Source: Apoderus coryli
Taxonomy: Eukaryota > Arthropoda > Insecta > Coleoptera > Attelabidae
Assembly: GCA_911728435.2 (NCBI GenBank)
Contig: OU452198.1
Span: 11,814,001 to 11,878,000 of the forward strand
Length of the DNA stretch: 64,000 bases
Direction of reading: 5' to 3'
Below, piece by piece: positions 43,101-58,100 of the stretch. The notes below the pieces were generated by a model. The model had not been told where the DNA came from, searched no databases, and saw only the letters and a program-made list of their open reading frames with translations. The stretch's first letter is position 1, and the number at the start of each line of letters is the position of its first letter. The position numbers were made by a program, and so were the translations under genes.

Positions 43101-46100
43101 AAGGAACAAAAGTTATGCCAACCTGTCATTAAAATCTAATTGGAAATTCCAACTGTGCTGTTTTTGTTCATATTTTCGCACATAGCTTGGTACCAATTTA
43201 TTTCTGATTGATTTGCCCAATTTCATACCAATCTCTACTCTGTTATAATATTTATGAACGAAACTGGACGCGTAATATTTTCTCGAGTATTTTGTTAGTG
43301 TACCAGCACTATAAATACTGGAATCGTTCGTCCTGCAACTGTTATCAATTACCAGTCGTCCTAAAATAATTGTTCAGCTGAAGTTAAGCAAAATAGAAAA
43401 ACACGTTGAATGGAATTTATGTTGGAAACACAACAAACAAATACATTGACTATTCATCGCATCCGTCTTATAAGCTATTATGATTGATTTAAAATTTGGC
43501 AACGCTGTTTGTATTAATACTAATTTGAATTACAAAACATATTGAAAGAGACAACATCCAGCTTGGACGCAAGAATTCAATATTTTCATTGACTGGCGAA
43601 CTTTCTCAAAAACACCATCGTCGTTTCTAAATGAGTTACACCCAGTAATGATTCGATTTCTTGAATCCACGATATTTTTCAAGGATACATAGGCGCCGGC
43701 AAAGAGGCCAATGGCGGTTAGTCTTCTCACACTTTTGAATAAAAGATCTATTGCTTTATTAAAAAAAAAACAAGTTGAGCATGGGTTTTCCAAAACGAAA
43801 CGTTGCAGTGAGAGTTTGTAAACGCTATCTTGTTCTATTCAATAAGTAACAATGAATGATGAAAGTGTTTTTAATTTTTTTCATCTGTAAAAATGTAAAA
43901 TAATAAATAATCTTTAAAATCTTTTTTTAGAAAATTCTCGAAAACTGCTTTTAACCTTTTAAAAGATGTTTAAACTCTAATTCTCTAATTTAACCGACAT
44001 TGTAACTCCTACTGTTACCAAGATTCCAATGCTATCCCAGTCTCATCTTGGACACACTGTATAATAATTCCTTAAGTTCACGATAGTGTCAATCTCTTTA
44101 ACGTAACTAGGAGAGGAGTCTGTAAATTCGAGGATACAATTTCAAAATCAATTCGTTTGTTCTCCCTTGAAAAAGTTCTGGACTAAATATTCATCTGTCA
44201 AAGTTTGTCATAGGGCTTGTAGAACACCCTGTCTAGGAATTAGAAAAACATTCGTTGCGTGCATTTTTTGTTAATTATATTGGTAAAGATGCTCCTGCCG
44301 AATTGTAACAAAACGCAACTGGTACTAAGTAATTTCGTGCCTATGTAGGGTAGTTTTTATATAATTACAATAAAAATACATACATCGTCTCCACTAATAA
44401 AATTGTATTTAAGATTCCATTTTTATAAAAGGGGACATGTTTCGGAGTCCCGCTCCATCATCAGCCTTAATTTTAAATCTTAAATATTAAAAACAAACAC
44501 ACGGGCAAGGCCCCTGAGAGATAGTTTTTATATAATATATTTATTTTCTTCGAAATTATATGGGTTTTAAGCAGAGAACAACAGAGAATATGAACTCCCA
44601 CCACTTTCTATTGTTCTGTGCGAGGCAGGTGGTAGCCATTTTTTAATATACTCGATAGATTCGTATTTACATTTTATTGAAATTACAGGATAGGTAAAGA
44701 ACAGGGGAGTAATAAAATTATTTTATAATCGAATTACATCTTTATTAATTATAAAAACAAACAAATACTTTTTTATTTTTATTCATGTTTCCATATAATC
44801 ATTTTATTTTTATTGTTAAAATTTGTATTGATTAATTTTAATGTATAAAATAACCTTAACCTAAAATATAATTTCATAACATATTTTTTTGGGAAATTAG
44901 AACATGGATGTTCAAACTTTACATTTTTGATTAAATTAATAAAATTATTAATAATATTGAACTTGATTAAACAATTTTCAAAATTATTTTCAAATATATT
45001 TACTAATGTGGAAATGTATTGTACAAAATTGTCATGTGGCATCATTAAATTACCATACAAATTTGTATTTTCGTATGCTTTGAAGTAGCAAAACAGCAAA
45101 GAATCATCTAATGATTCTACTGATTTAGCGTACTTATCACAGATGTGTATTTTATTGCATTTCTTTATTAGATATCCACATACATATCTTTGAAAATTTT
45201 TTTGTAAAATATGATGATGATTTACAATTCCTTAAGTATAATGTATTATATTTTACCTCTTTATGGCCTTCAGAAAAACAACGCATGCATTATATCCTAC
45301 AAAACATGCTAAAATCACCCCCAATAAATGGGCAATAAAACCTGAGACGTGAATTTACTACCTGCTAATATCTATAATAGTTAAAATATGTAATTCAAAT
45401 TTAATAAACACTGTCAGAATTTAATAGAATTTTTGCACTCATCTAGTAAGATTTTTGAACTCTCTTTTTAGAATGCTTAAGATGTATTGGACTTTTATGG
45501 GCAAATAGACTGAACCACGTTATAAAAGATAAGGGCCATTGTGCTGCGAAATTAAGCGAAGTTATTCATGTTTTTTAAAAAATTTGTGTGATTTTTTAGG
45601 CAAGTAAGCTCAATCTTTTAAACAGTTTGTTTAGAAATATTTGTTTTTCAAAATAACAATTGGTAATTTGATTTAATGTACCTATGTGATATTATTTCAA
45701 TTTAATTTTATATGCATCTAATTCAAATACTTCATAAATATCTTACCTTTTACTATCCATCGGGAAACTAAAGAATGATAAATTGCAGTTATAATATGTA
45801 TTCCTGCAATTCTTCGCAGCACACATCATTCCGCCTCTGCTTTTTTGCATTTCAAAATAAACAATATCACTATCAAAAGTTTATAAAACAAAAACACACA
45901 ATATAACTATATAACACACAGAATACTACGGCACTGGAAAACAAATCACTTGAAATGGCAAAGCACAAATAAAATATCCCGACGACAATGAGAGTATAAG
46001 AAAACATGGCGATTTTGAGTGCGCAATCTCTTCCCCCACCAGCAAGATCACATTCTCTGTTGTTCTCTGTTTTAAGTGCCTACATTTTCTAGGAAATAAT

Positions 46101-49100
46101 ATACTTTTGGTGTATATTATTTTAAAGATTGTAAATGTCCCAGCATATCGTTTAAATAATAAAGCTATTATCTAAGGACCCTTCTTGGGTCAAAAGCAAC
46201 GTGATGTTTATTTTATGCGTTTTGGAAACTTAAATAAAGATATATTGAAATATAACCATATGTCGGTTATGTTTCTTTGGAAGAATATTCCAGAAAGAAT
46301 GAATTTGATTAGGGGGATGAAACGTTGAACATTGTCGACATACCTACCTATTAATTAGATGTTAGACGATTATGGTATATATTACAGGTAATTGGAGTGC
46401 TATCATGGTTTTTCCCATACCAAAGTATGATTATTAACGGGACTCGGAAAAGATATATGGTTTTTATTCCAGTAGCTTTTTCTGGAGATTGAAAAGTCAT
46501 TATCCAATCGTATTGTTTCTCACTTTACAAATGATAGTGACTAATTAATCTGTTGAAAAGAACTCCAATGTAAGGTATATTGGTAACAATATAATTATCA
46601 CAGACTAAGTAAAGGTAAATAATTAAATTATATTCCAAAAATGACAGATAACGCTAGTCGACAAGATTGCAGTTACGTTTTAGTGGTATATTTCGTTTGC
46701 AATGCCTCTTTTGAATTGGTTAAACTATTTATTTCCTTCTTGATTTGAGGTGACTTGAAATGCCTTGGCACTTCTAAAAGTTAGAAGCGTTCTAGTTTTT
46801 GAAGAGTTCAGACTTACTAGTTTTAATAAGTTAGATTCATTCTAGTTTTTGAATAATTCAGACTTCTCAGTTTATATAAAGTTTAAGAATATTTTCTAGT
46901 TTTTTAAAAGTATTAAAGTACTATTTAAGTTTATAAAGTCCAGTTCATTTTCAGTTCTTTTGTTTATTCTTTTTAATGTCTCCAAAGTTAAAGACCTTTT
47001 TGTTTCTAATTCAGTTAAGATATAGAAGAAATAGTTTTAAAATCCGTAGTTAAACTAAAGCCCTAGGAGCTTGGAGATAATCCCTTTCCATTTTTTATAG
47101 TGACTATTATATAATATGTAAATTACCATCAAATACAAGCCCTGCATTAGTTATCACTTGATATACTCGTGGGCTTATTGATTTGTCATAATAGAAAAAC
47201 GCTGCCCAACATTCCAGTTCAAGCATAAGATATTTGGATTCAAATATTAATGATTTTATCAAATTTGTTTCACTGTCATAACGCCAATCGATGAAATAAT
47301 GTGATGTGTATATTTTTATACCTGTAAATAACAAAAATACATTCATTTAAATTCAGAAAATTGTGCAGCTTTCTTAATTGTGTTGAAAAACATGACGGAA
47401 TTATCTGGATGAGAGTTAGTCCGATAATCTGCAAAAAAAAACGTCGGATAAGTAACAAAAAATAGATTTTTTTTCCTTGAAGTAATCCATATCAGAGAGG
47501 AGTTGAATGTGTAAGACACAAATAAAACAACGTCTACTCCACCAAACTATTTGTATATTTGTTCGCAATCAGCTTGCGGCGCCAGACATGTTTCGGAAAA
47601 CTAAGTTTCCATCGTCAGTGGCCCAGTATACATAGTTACGCAGTCATGTTAAGTAAATACATAAATTCGACAAACTTTAAAGGAAAAAGAAACGCTCGCA
47701 CATGTCGCACTTTTGATTTTCAGTTGCCTATTTTTTGAAGTAACAGAAAAGTATACAGAGTCTCGTGTAGGAGATAAACGTAATTGCATATGTTTTTCTT
47801 AGAGAATTTTTTGATTCTCAATGCGTAATACCTTGGTCATTGGTTTACCTTTGTTAACAAGTTCGCCTATAACTATGTCGTATACTTCCGGATCATTGAA
47901 CGCAGAGATATTTTGCCGATGTATTTTATCTATGCTCATCATATATGGGTATGGTTGTACCAAGATGATGTTATTTCCTGGTATACCATATTCTAATAGT
48001 CCACCAATGCATGTATATACTTGTAGAAAATGCCCATATATCACTATGCTATCTGAAACATGAATATTGTAACGTTTTTCTGAGTTCGTTGTGTGAAATA
48101 ATAACGAGTTTTAATTTAAACTAATTTATTTACACTTAAAAACTAAACACTTAAATAAACTTATAACTTAAAAGATCTATTTATATTTATTTTCACTATA
48201 TTTATTTCTACTATTTATATTTTACAACACTGTTCTTAAGAGGGGAATCCGAAATGGTTACTTACAAAAATGTCCGATGGTGGCGCTAGTGAATCTCATT
48301 GTATTCCGAATCATTCATTTCTTAACTTAGAGTAATTTTATAGAATATTTTAATACATTCTTCTCCTCAATAGGTGTCGCCAAAAACTAATACATAGTGA
48401 CCCTAAAATGTCATATTTCTATTTTGCGTAAATTATTTTCACATTCTTTTTTGTGCTCGTATTCTTATACGTTTGATGCTTATCTTCGCGTAGACTAGTC
48501 ATAGTTATATACTATACTATATACATAAAAAGGATGAATGTAAAAAAACTGGTTTTATTTGCGATAAATAGTCAAGATTTTTAAATATTTTCACAAATTG
48601 ATGATTTTTGTGAAAACCGTAAAACATAGGTAAATGACACCTTAAAACGAATCCCAGTTATTTTTGAGGGACTATTAAAATACTCCCATACAGGGTGTTC
48701 TATTTAAAAAAAACAGAACTATGATAATACATACTTATCTCTTCTTTGGACCGCCCTGTATGCTTGCAGTGTTTTTCAAAATGTATTAGGTTAGCCCTGT
48801 TGTTTTAGTTTGTCAGTTTCAAAACCATGAGACGCTTATTTCATGCATCAAAGAGTGTCTTTCCTAATAGTATACAATGTCTCCAGAAACTAATGGACCA
48901 AGCGAAAGCCACAAATTCTAGAGCAGATTTCATGGCAATTCAACGCCAAACTTCTAATGCAAAATTGCTTCTGAAAGGAGTTATAGTTTTTAAAAGATGG
49001 CGGCTTAGCATAGGTTTTTTAAAGGTATCGCGAAAGCGCCTTTAGCCATTGGAGTGAAAGGTGAAAAAGATATTTCCCTAAATAGAAGCATTCGTTAGCC

Positions 49101-52100
49101 ATACACTGCTGAATTAAATTGCGAACTTAGGCGTCTAAACGGGTATCAACGGACATTTTTAATAAAAAACTTCTTTTTCACTAACTTTTGGAGAATTGTG
49201 ACAACATTCTTAGGAAATATGAGGTATTCTTATCTCAATATGATAGAATGCTGCATTTTCGAGAAAAATTAAGTTTTAGTTTAATATGCGGTTTAACATA
49301 GTACCTATCTATTTGATTTACGATTGGTACAGTGATTATTTTAACAGTAAAAATTTTAAAAATTAAGTAGGGTATTAGGTATTGTGAGTCTATACAGGGT
49401 GTCCCAAATATAAGAAATGAACCATAGTTGTGTTTTTTTAAATGGAATGCCCTGTATATGAATATATTTTTGGATTCCCCGTTCTTTCATTAAAGTACAT
49501 CTCACCTAAACCTGACAGTTTTTTAAATATTTAAATTTTTATAAAAATATAGACATAATATGAAAGAACAAATTCACACCTATTTGTTTGTTCTTTTTAA
49601 GCCAGTCTGGGCTGGTAAATATACCCACTCATCACTTGTTACGCCAAATATAAAAAACCCGCAATACTAAATACAGGGTGTCCAATAATATAATTTATAT
49701 GAACGTAAAGTTTAATTCTAAATAACTTGTTTATTTCAAATGGAACACCCAGTATATGAGGTCAAAATTAGATGCATAAAGTAATTATCTGTCAAATATT
49801 ATAATACTTGGAAAATGCACATATTCATGATATTAGGGAAATTTGAAATTGAATCTCTTAGTTTCATGTAGACCACCATGTATTTGATGATGCAAAAATT
49901 AAAGTTAAATTAAAGTTTTCTTATAGATATGTATACTTATCTTTAATTTTGCATGGAAGAGGCACACATATTGGCAATAAGAGGAAGAATTTTCAAAAAT
50001 ATAATATTTATCAAGTCAGCCATGAGAATTTGAGAAGATAGAATACATTTCTTTTAATTTGATATTTACTGTCGAATAGTCTGTTGAAAATTCTTACTTA
50101 AAAGTTGAGAATTTTTCAGAAAACAGTTTTTTATCTGTGACATTTGATTTAATTCAATTCAAAAATGCGAACCTATTCCAAAGGAGAAAGAATAGACATG
50201 ATTTTTATTATGGGAGAATGGTCCAAAAACGCTTTACTGGCATCGCGAGTTTACGCTCAAAGGCTCCTGGCGCAAAATCACCCCAAAAAAGCGGTCTTCG
50301 AGAGACTGTTAAGGCAGTTTAACGAAAGATACCACCCAAACACAGTGCAACTGCATCAAGAACTTTTCAATATTGATTTTAAATCGTGTTGAATTTTGTA
50401 CATGGGCCAGGAACAAAATCATCGCAAATGAAAACTTTTTTAATAGAGGAGATGAAGAACCAAATAAATGAAGCGTTTAGAAGCGTTACACCAGGTTAAA
50501 GTTGTTGAAGGATTTAAGAAAAGGATTCATATGTGCCTAGAGTCCAATCATTTTGAACATTTATTATAAAATTTATCAGTTTTTATGAAGGTATATCTTG
50601 TTATTTAATTTAAGTGAAAAATTTATTTATTTATTATGTTATTGTTTAAATTATGGTTTGTCAAATTCTCATGGCCGACATGACAAATATAATTTTAAAA
50701 AATTCTTCCTATTACTACCAATATGTGCTTTTTCCATACATTAAAAAAATATACATATCTATAAGAAAACCTCATAGTGATTAATAGATAATTAATTTCA
50801 TCATGATCAAATACAGGGTGGTCTACATGAAATTAACAGGTTCAATTAAAAATTCGCATAATATTATGAATATGTGCATTTTCCACGAAAACGTCAAGAG
50901 TTACCCATAGGAAAGTATTATATAATATTTGACAGAGAATTACTTTGTGCATCTAATTTTTACCTCATATACCGGGTGTTGCATTTGAAATACACAAGTT
51001 ATTTAGAATTAAACTTTACGTTCATATAAGTTATATTATTGGACACCTTTTATTTAGTATTGGTGATTTTTTATATTTGGCGTAACAAGTGATGAGATAT
51101 TTATCAGCCTAGACTGGCTTAAAAAGAACAAACAAATAGGTGTGAATTTTTTCATTCAAATTATGTATATATTTTTATTAAAACATAAATATTTAAAAAA
51201 CTATCAGGTTTAGGTTAGATGTGCCTAAATGAAATTTAGGTTTTGTTTTGAACAGGGAATCTAAAAATTTATTCATATACAGGGCATTCCATTTAAAAAA
51301 ATGCAACTATGGTTAATTTCTTATATTTGGGACACCCTGTATAGACTCACAATATTTTTAAAATGTAGCCATAAATCATTTTTATCGAACCCACGAATAA
51401 AACTTTAAGGAAATTAAATAGTTTAACCACAGTATTCCGTGTCGTATGGCGTGAATAACCCTGTATATACGTTCCAACTACCTAACTGGTGAAATTTTAA
51501 CCGCTATTTAAACCCCCACCAAGGGTATCTTATAATTTTATAATAACTACCAGTCGGGAGTTCTTGTAATCTTTCTATAGATCATAAAAAATCGGTTGTC
51601 ACCCTAAAACTTTCCCGACTAGTTATAATATAATCAAAAATATATGATCTACGTAACCAAACAGAATTTTAATAATTATTATAATTGTATTATTTCCTTA
51701 CTACTAACGTAACAAACTAACTACTCGTACTTTATTCCTTCTTGTATTTATCCTCTAACAGTAGGTATACCTACATAATATTACCATAGATGTTTATTTA
51801 TTCTCTGATATTACTGTACATGGCTAAAGTTAATAATCCCTACTCCTAGTACATACGCATATACATAATATACTATACCACATACAACTAAATATTAATA
51901 ATATAAGTACGACAAAACCATTAGATTTTTGTCTCACTGTGTATAAACAGCGCCATCTCTTCAATACTGTCCCAACTACGCATTATATGTTTGTTGCCTA
52001 CATTTATAAAAAAATTATAAGAAAATGGCGGATATTTGAAGGGAAATATGAGGGATTTTTTTAAATATGGATATTGTCTAATACAGAAAGTTTTCACGTA

Positions 52101-55100
52101 CAATTTTAATTACAAGTTATTGTTAAATATGTAAATAAGGTAATAAAGTAATATTATCATTATTAAATATTAGAATCATAGCACAAAATGAGGAAAAAGT
52201 TGCTGACTTTGAACTCAATTTATTAAGTAATTATTTATTGTTGTAGCGTAAAAATAGCTTATTACCTAATCCAAACCTTAGTCTTTAAAACCCTATTAAA
52301 ATTTTTGCTACCAGATACGTATTAGTGGAGATTTCCATCCACAAAAATATATCTGTAAATGTGAAAAAATTACCCATGTTTGAACTCAATTTATGAGTTA
52401 ACTATTTAATCTTTCCGCTTGAAAATACTTCATTACCTAATCCCATCTTTTGTCTTTAAAACCCTATGAAAATTTTTGCTAGCAGATACGTCTTAGTGGC
52501 GACTACCATGCGCAAAATTATGCCTGCAAAGCGAAATATGATGATTTTCTAACTCTGTTTTTGAACTAACTATCCAATATTTCAACTTCAAAATACTTCA
52601 ATACCTAATCCCATCTTTACTCTTTAACTCCCTATCAAAATTTTTGCTACCAGATACGTATTAGTGGAGTCTACCATGCGCAAAAATAGGTCTGCAAGCG
52701 ATTTTATTCAAACGCCCCTCTTAACTATAGACTCTTCACTTCATTACTAGTTATCTTATTCACCGTCAGGTGTAAGCGGGACACACCTGGCTTATTTAAT
52801 TAAGTACATGAATTTAAATTTACGTAGAAAAGCTACGGCACTAAAAACTAATTTAGGGTCACAGAACAAATAATAAAAAAATAAATATTTACCGCTGGTA
52901 AATGTGAATTTCTTCTTAAGAAACTTAAGTTTACTTATGGCATGGTGTGCATCAATACCACTATTAATCAACAGCATATTTTCCGGATTCTCAGCAAATG
53001 GCATTCGATAGTTCTTTAAAGGTTTCTGGAATTTGTCACCGAGCATGAGAAACAACAAATCATATTTTACCACATGTTGATCATTTAACACAATGTATTT
53101 TTCTTTTCGATCTATTTTTGATAGTGTACCTATTAATATAAAAAAATCGTTCATTACTATTATGTATGTAGAGTGTGTCATTCAAATTGCTCCCTAACGG
53201 AGAAGATGCTATAATTTTTGCAAATGGCAAATGTCACTTCTGCTTTGACATTTGTAAAGTAAACAGGTACCAAATACACTTAGCTATACTCTTCAAGAAT
53301 AATTGTTTCGATTCGTGGTGTGACGCAGCGGAAATTAGGCGCAGAGTTCGAGGGCGTCCGACACCAACTGGGCAAACACTACGCCGTTTAGCCGCTCACC
53401 TAGAAGAGTATGTTACCATATGAAATGCTGCTAGGTCTGGCCGGCTCCGGAGCAGCCGTCAGAGTATCGACCAGACGACGTGCTCCGCATTTGGGCATAA
53501 AGTCTGCAGTCGACCTGACGATGTTCCCTTACAAAGTACAGACTGTGCATCAACTGTTAGCCGTTGACCACCAAGCGCGTGTAACCTACGATCAACCTGA
53601 ATCTCGACTACGAGGCTTTTCACGAGGCCCTTTTCTATCTCTGTGGATATGGGAATAAGTAGAATTATCGCTTCTGGAGCACCGCAAATCCACGTATAAT
53701 CCACGAAAAGCCATTACATCCGCTTAATATTACGGCATGGTATGCTGTTACGCAGGCGTCGTCGGGCCTAAAGTTCTCGAAAACGCCGCGGGTGAAATGG
53801 TCCCTATGGACGGCGAATGTTACACGACTTTCTCCTTCCTCAATTGGATGGATTGGGACTGGAGAACATATGGTTCTAACAGGATAAAGCAACGGCAACT
53901 GCAAAAAATTCTGAGGGCTGCATTTTCGTGTCGCCTAATCTCTCGTGTTGGTGATTCGCACTGATCGGCAAGATCGCCCGTTCCAGACTTCTTTTTGTGG
54001 ACTTTCTTGAACTCACTAGTCTATGTCAACTAGCCTCAGACTGGGCGTTTTCTGCCAGTTATTAATTACAAGTTTCGAGAAAATCAGGTGTAGTCCGTAG
54101 GTCGACCGGACCAATTCGGCTAAAATATTTTCAAGAATCTAGTACTTCCGGTTATACCGGAAATGGATGTCAACTTCCTTATTTCAAACACGACCCTATA
54201 TAAATTATATTTTTTTTGGATTCTCCTTGTAATTCTAAACATATTTCATGCATAATATGTTATACCTATCGCCAGCCGTTTTCGAAATATTTGAAATTTT
54301 ATGTCAAAAATTACGTTTTCAGAATAAAGAATAATAACAATTTTTTGTTATATGGAAGCTCCAATAATTTAATTTGTTAGAATATCCTAGGAGATATAGA
54401 CCTACTTTATACGCCTACGTATATTTTTTTAATAAATATTAATACAGGGTATTTGAAAAAGAAGTTAAAAAATCAAATTGAAAAAAGTGTCAAAATTCAA
54501 AATTTTTATATTTTTTTGATTTTTTTTGCATCAAAAATAAACACAAGTTTATGAAAGGGTGTCTATCCCAAAAACTGATAGTTTTCAAAATATTGACAAT
54601 TTTACATTTTTCTATTATAATAGTGATATGAATTTGAAATTTAATTGATTTTAATTGGCCATGATGGCTTTAGATAGTAGTAATAATCATGGCGTGCTTA
54701 TAAATTATACTAACGAATACTATCTAAATTTGTTTATTATTTATGGAGAATGTGACAGAGTGATAACAAGAACGTGTGCTAACTTTGCTACCAAATACCC
54801 AGAAAAACACACCATCACCAAAAGTTGTTAGACTAATAATACATAATTTCGAAAGTTTCGAGTCTGCGAATAATTTGATTAGCTAATACGTGAACGTATG
54901 ATACAAGCTTATCTAAGGTCAACTTATAAAAAAAAATATTTTAACAAATGTTCAAACTTTTAACCTTGACCTTCTAAACACTTTTCACATCATATTTATT
55001 TGCTTTCTAAAGCCATCATGGCCAACTAAAATCAATTAAATTTCAAATTCATATTCATATCACTATTGTAATAGAAAAATGTAAAATTGTCAATATTTTG

Positions 55101-58100
55101 AAAACTATCAGTTTTTGGGATAGACATCCTTTCATAAACTTGCCCTTATTTTTTATTTAAAAAAATAAAAAATATATAAAATGGATGGTTGCCATTTAAA
55201 AATTTTGACACTTTTTTCAATTTGATTTTTTACCCTTTTTTTTCAAATACCCTGTATTAATATTTACTAAAAAAATATACGTAGGCGCCTAAAGTAGACA
55301 ATTAGATTATTAAGCCTTCATATAAGAAAAACTTGTTATTATTCTTTATTCTAAAAACATAATTTTTGACATAAAATTTAGAAGAGAGAGAGAATAAAAT
55401 AGAATAAGAATTTATTTCAGTATTAAAATGTAAGCGGAACTACTAAACACAGAAAAAAAGGTAATTATGATATTTAAATATTTGAATTTATTTGACATAA
55501 TAAAAAATAAAAATCCCCTGTTATGTAATATTCAATACGTAACACTTTGGTGATTTATTACGTAACACTTATGTAAGATTGATGTTACATCACGTTAACA
55601 GTTTTGCTATAGACAGCTTAACAAAATAGGAGTAGAAAAAGTTACTTTACAGCACTGAGTGCGGAAAGGTTACTTTTCCGCACGATTTTTCAAATGTATT
55701 AAACTACTAACTTAAGCTAGTTTATTATGGGTCTTTTCCTCTGGTAATAACAACGCGAAATTTTAAATTCTCGTAGGAAAAAAATTGTCCTAACACATAC
55801 AGAAAGTGTCTTTTCCACTGCGCGTCGTTCGGTCAACCACTGTCGCGTGCGGTAAAGTGCTACTTTCCGCACTTGTTAGGTAAATAACTATTTTTTAATT
55901 TATTTTTTATGGACTACTTCCTAGATATATTTATGAATAACTATATCAAAAATATTTTTTTCCTTACCAATCACTATACTGACGTACGCTTTTAAGTTTA
56001 TCATGTCCACATATCTCATCTGAAGGAAGTTCTTTTGTATCAAAAAATGTTCCGTTATCTTCTTAGGCAGCTTTGGAAACAAACGATTTTTACACACGAG
56101 TGTCACATTATTGAATCTAATCTGATGAAAATTAACGGGAGGAGATAATACTACTATCAGGACTGTTTGATAATATTTACCAAATAGTTTGGATTGGTTG
56201 AATTACATACAAGCGATATCAGAAATGCCATTGCAGTGCTACTACATCCAACTACTACAATTTTGGAATTTACGCTGAATTTAGACATGCTGCATACTGA
56301 TAGGGTTGTTGAGTATAATGCAAAGTTCTCTTGGCGTAGTACAACATTGGGCAAAGGATATTCTACAAATTTGATTAAAAATAAATTAGTTTGTTGTTAC
56401 AAAGGGGAAAGTCTATTAATATTGAATTGCTCAAATTATATCTTCATCAAGAGGAGGCATTCGAATTTGTAAGTTGGATGTCTAAATCAATTTTTTTTAT
56501 TATCTTTATTTCTTTATTATTTACGGACAATGATGTCCAATTTCGATTTGATAATAATAACAATATACAACACTAACAATAAATAGATACAACCTCTTAA
56601 ATTAGAAAATTTTGCAATTCAAAAAGAAAAGAAAAAACACACCCACAACGGTATATGAGCAGAACAAAATTAAATAATTTTAAGATTCTTAACGTAACAG
56701 TAAAGCGCGCCACAAATCTACTGCACGTTATTGGAACCAAATATCCTGTTCAGCTCGCGCATAAAAATCCTCATGTGACCTAAAAAATCAAGCTGCTGCC
56801 GGAAACGATGTCTTCGAGCCGGAACTCTAGCCATAAAGGAACTTGAGGTGTAATTTGTCCTAGACTAAACATGAATTCCAACTTTAGCCAAAAGTGCAGG
56901 GCAGTGAACTTGGTAGTTTCATAATTTAAAGAAAATAATAAGGTCCCCCTTGTCTCTGCGAGCCTCCAGAGTAGTGAGATGTAAATGTTCTAGTACCGCT
57001 CTATAATCAAAAACAACATTCATCCCAGGAGGATGTCCGAGCTTATACCACAGCTAACTGTATGTTAGCTGTGCTTATACGAAACATAACGAAAAAAGCT
57101 GTTTTATACTTTTCCTAAACTGTGAATATGGCAGCGAGAAGAATTCCACAAAGCTGATGGAATAGAGGAATACAAACACTTGAACGAATTCATGTCGCTG
57201 AAGTCGGCAGTACTTCGTTTTAGAAATCCCAGCATTCTAAGTGCATGTCAGTAAGTTGAGAGTTGAGGAGCAAACGACAACTATCAAGTCGGACCCCAAG
57301 ATCTCTGACAGTTGCAACTGAGCTCAATTCAGAGTCATCAATATTGTAATTATAATTTATAGGCATCTTGATCTATTAAAATTTATAACAAAACATTTAG
57401 ATATATTATTTAGATCCATGCCGTTCGCTTCACACCACAAAAATACATTATTCAACTCTGTCTGTAAAATTTCTGCATCCCGCAATGTCAGAACCTTTCT
57501 ATTAACCTTAAGATCATCCGCAAAAAGCTTAAAGTTGCTGTTTAAGAAACATCTGGCAATATCATTCACGAACAAATTAAGCAATAGAGGTCCCAGATGT
57601 GAACCCTGAGAGACACCAGACGGAACATGAATATCAGAAGACGCAAAACCACATATGCGTACGATCTGGGTACGAAGTAGCTAGTAAGACATTGCAACAA
57701 CGACTCTCCAACCCGGCACGCGACAAGCTTTGCCACCCGTACTTGATGACTAACCCTATCGAAGATCTTGGGCAAGTCAGTATATACAGTATGAATCTGA
57801 TAACCCTCCTCCAACGCCTCAGTCAAGTAGTTGGCGAAGGCCAGAAGATTAAGCTCCGTAGATCTGCCGTGCAAAATCAATACTGGCCGTCAACCATGTC
57901 CAACTTGAAAACAGGTGATAAAATTTTTGTAATTAAGGCTTCAAAGATTTTGGGTGTAGTGCCGTCGGGAGTTTTTAAAAATTGGTGTTATGAAGCTAGA
58001 CTAGCAATAATCGGGGAAGACTCCAGTACTCGAATGATTTGAAAATGATCAGATGGAGCGGTCTAGCCAAGATAAAAGCACAATTACGAAGAAAAATTGG

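Noticed and set aside
48060..48530. Possible solo LTR
   Set aside because: No paired TG/CA ends, target duplication or primer-binding site could be found.
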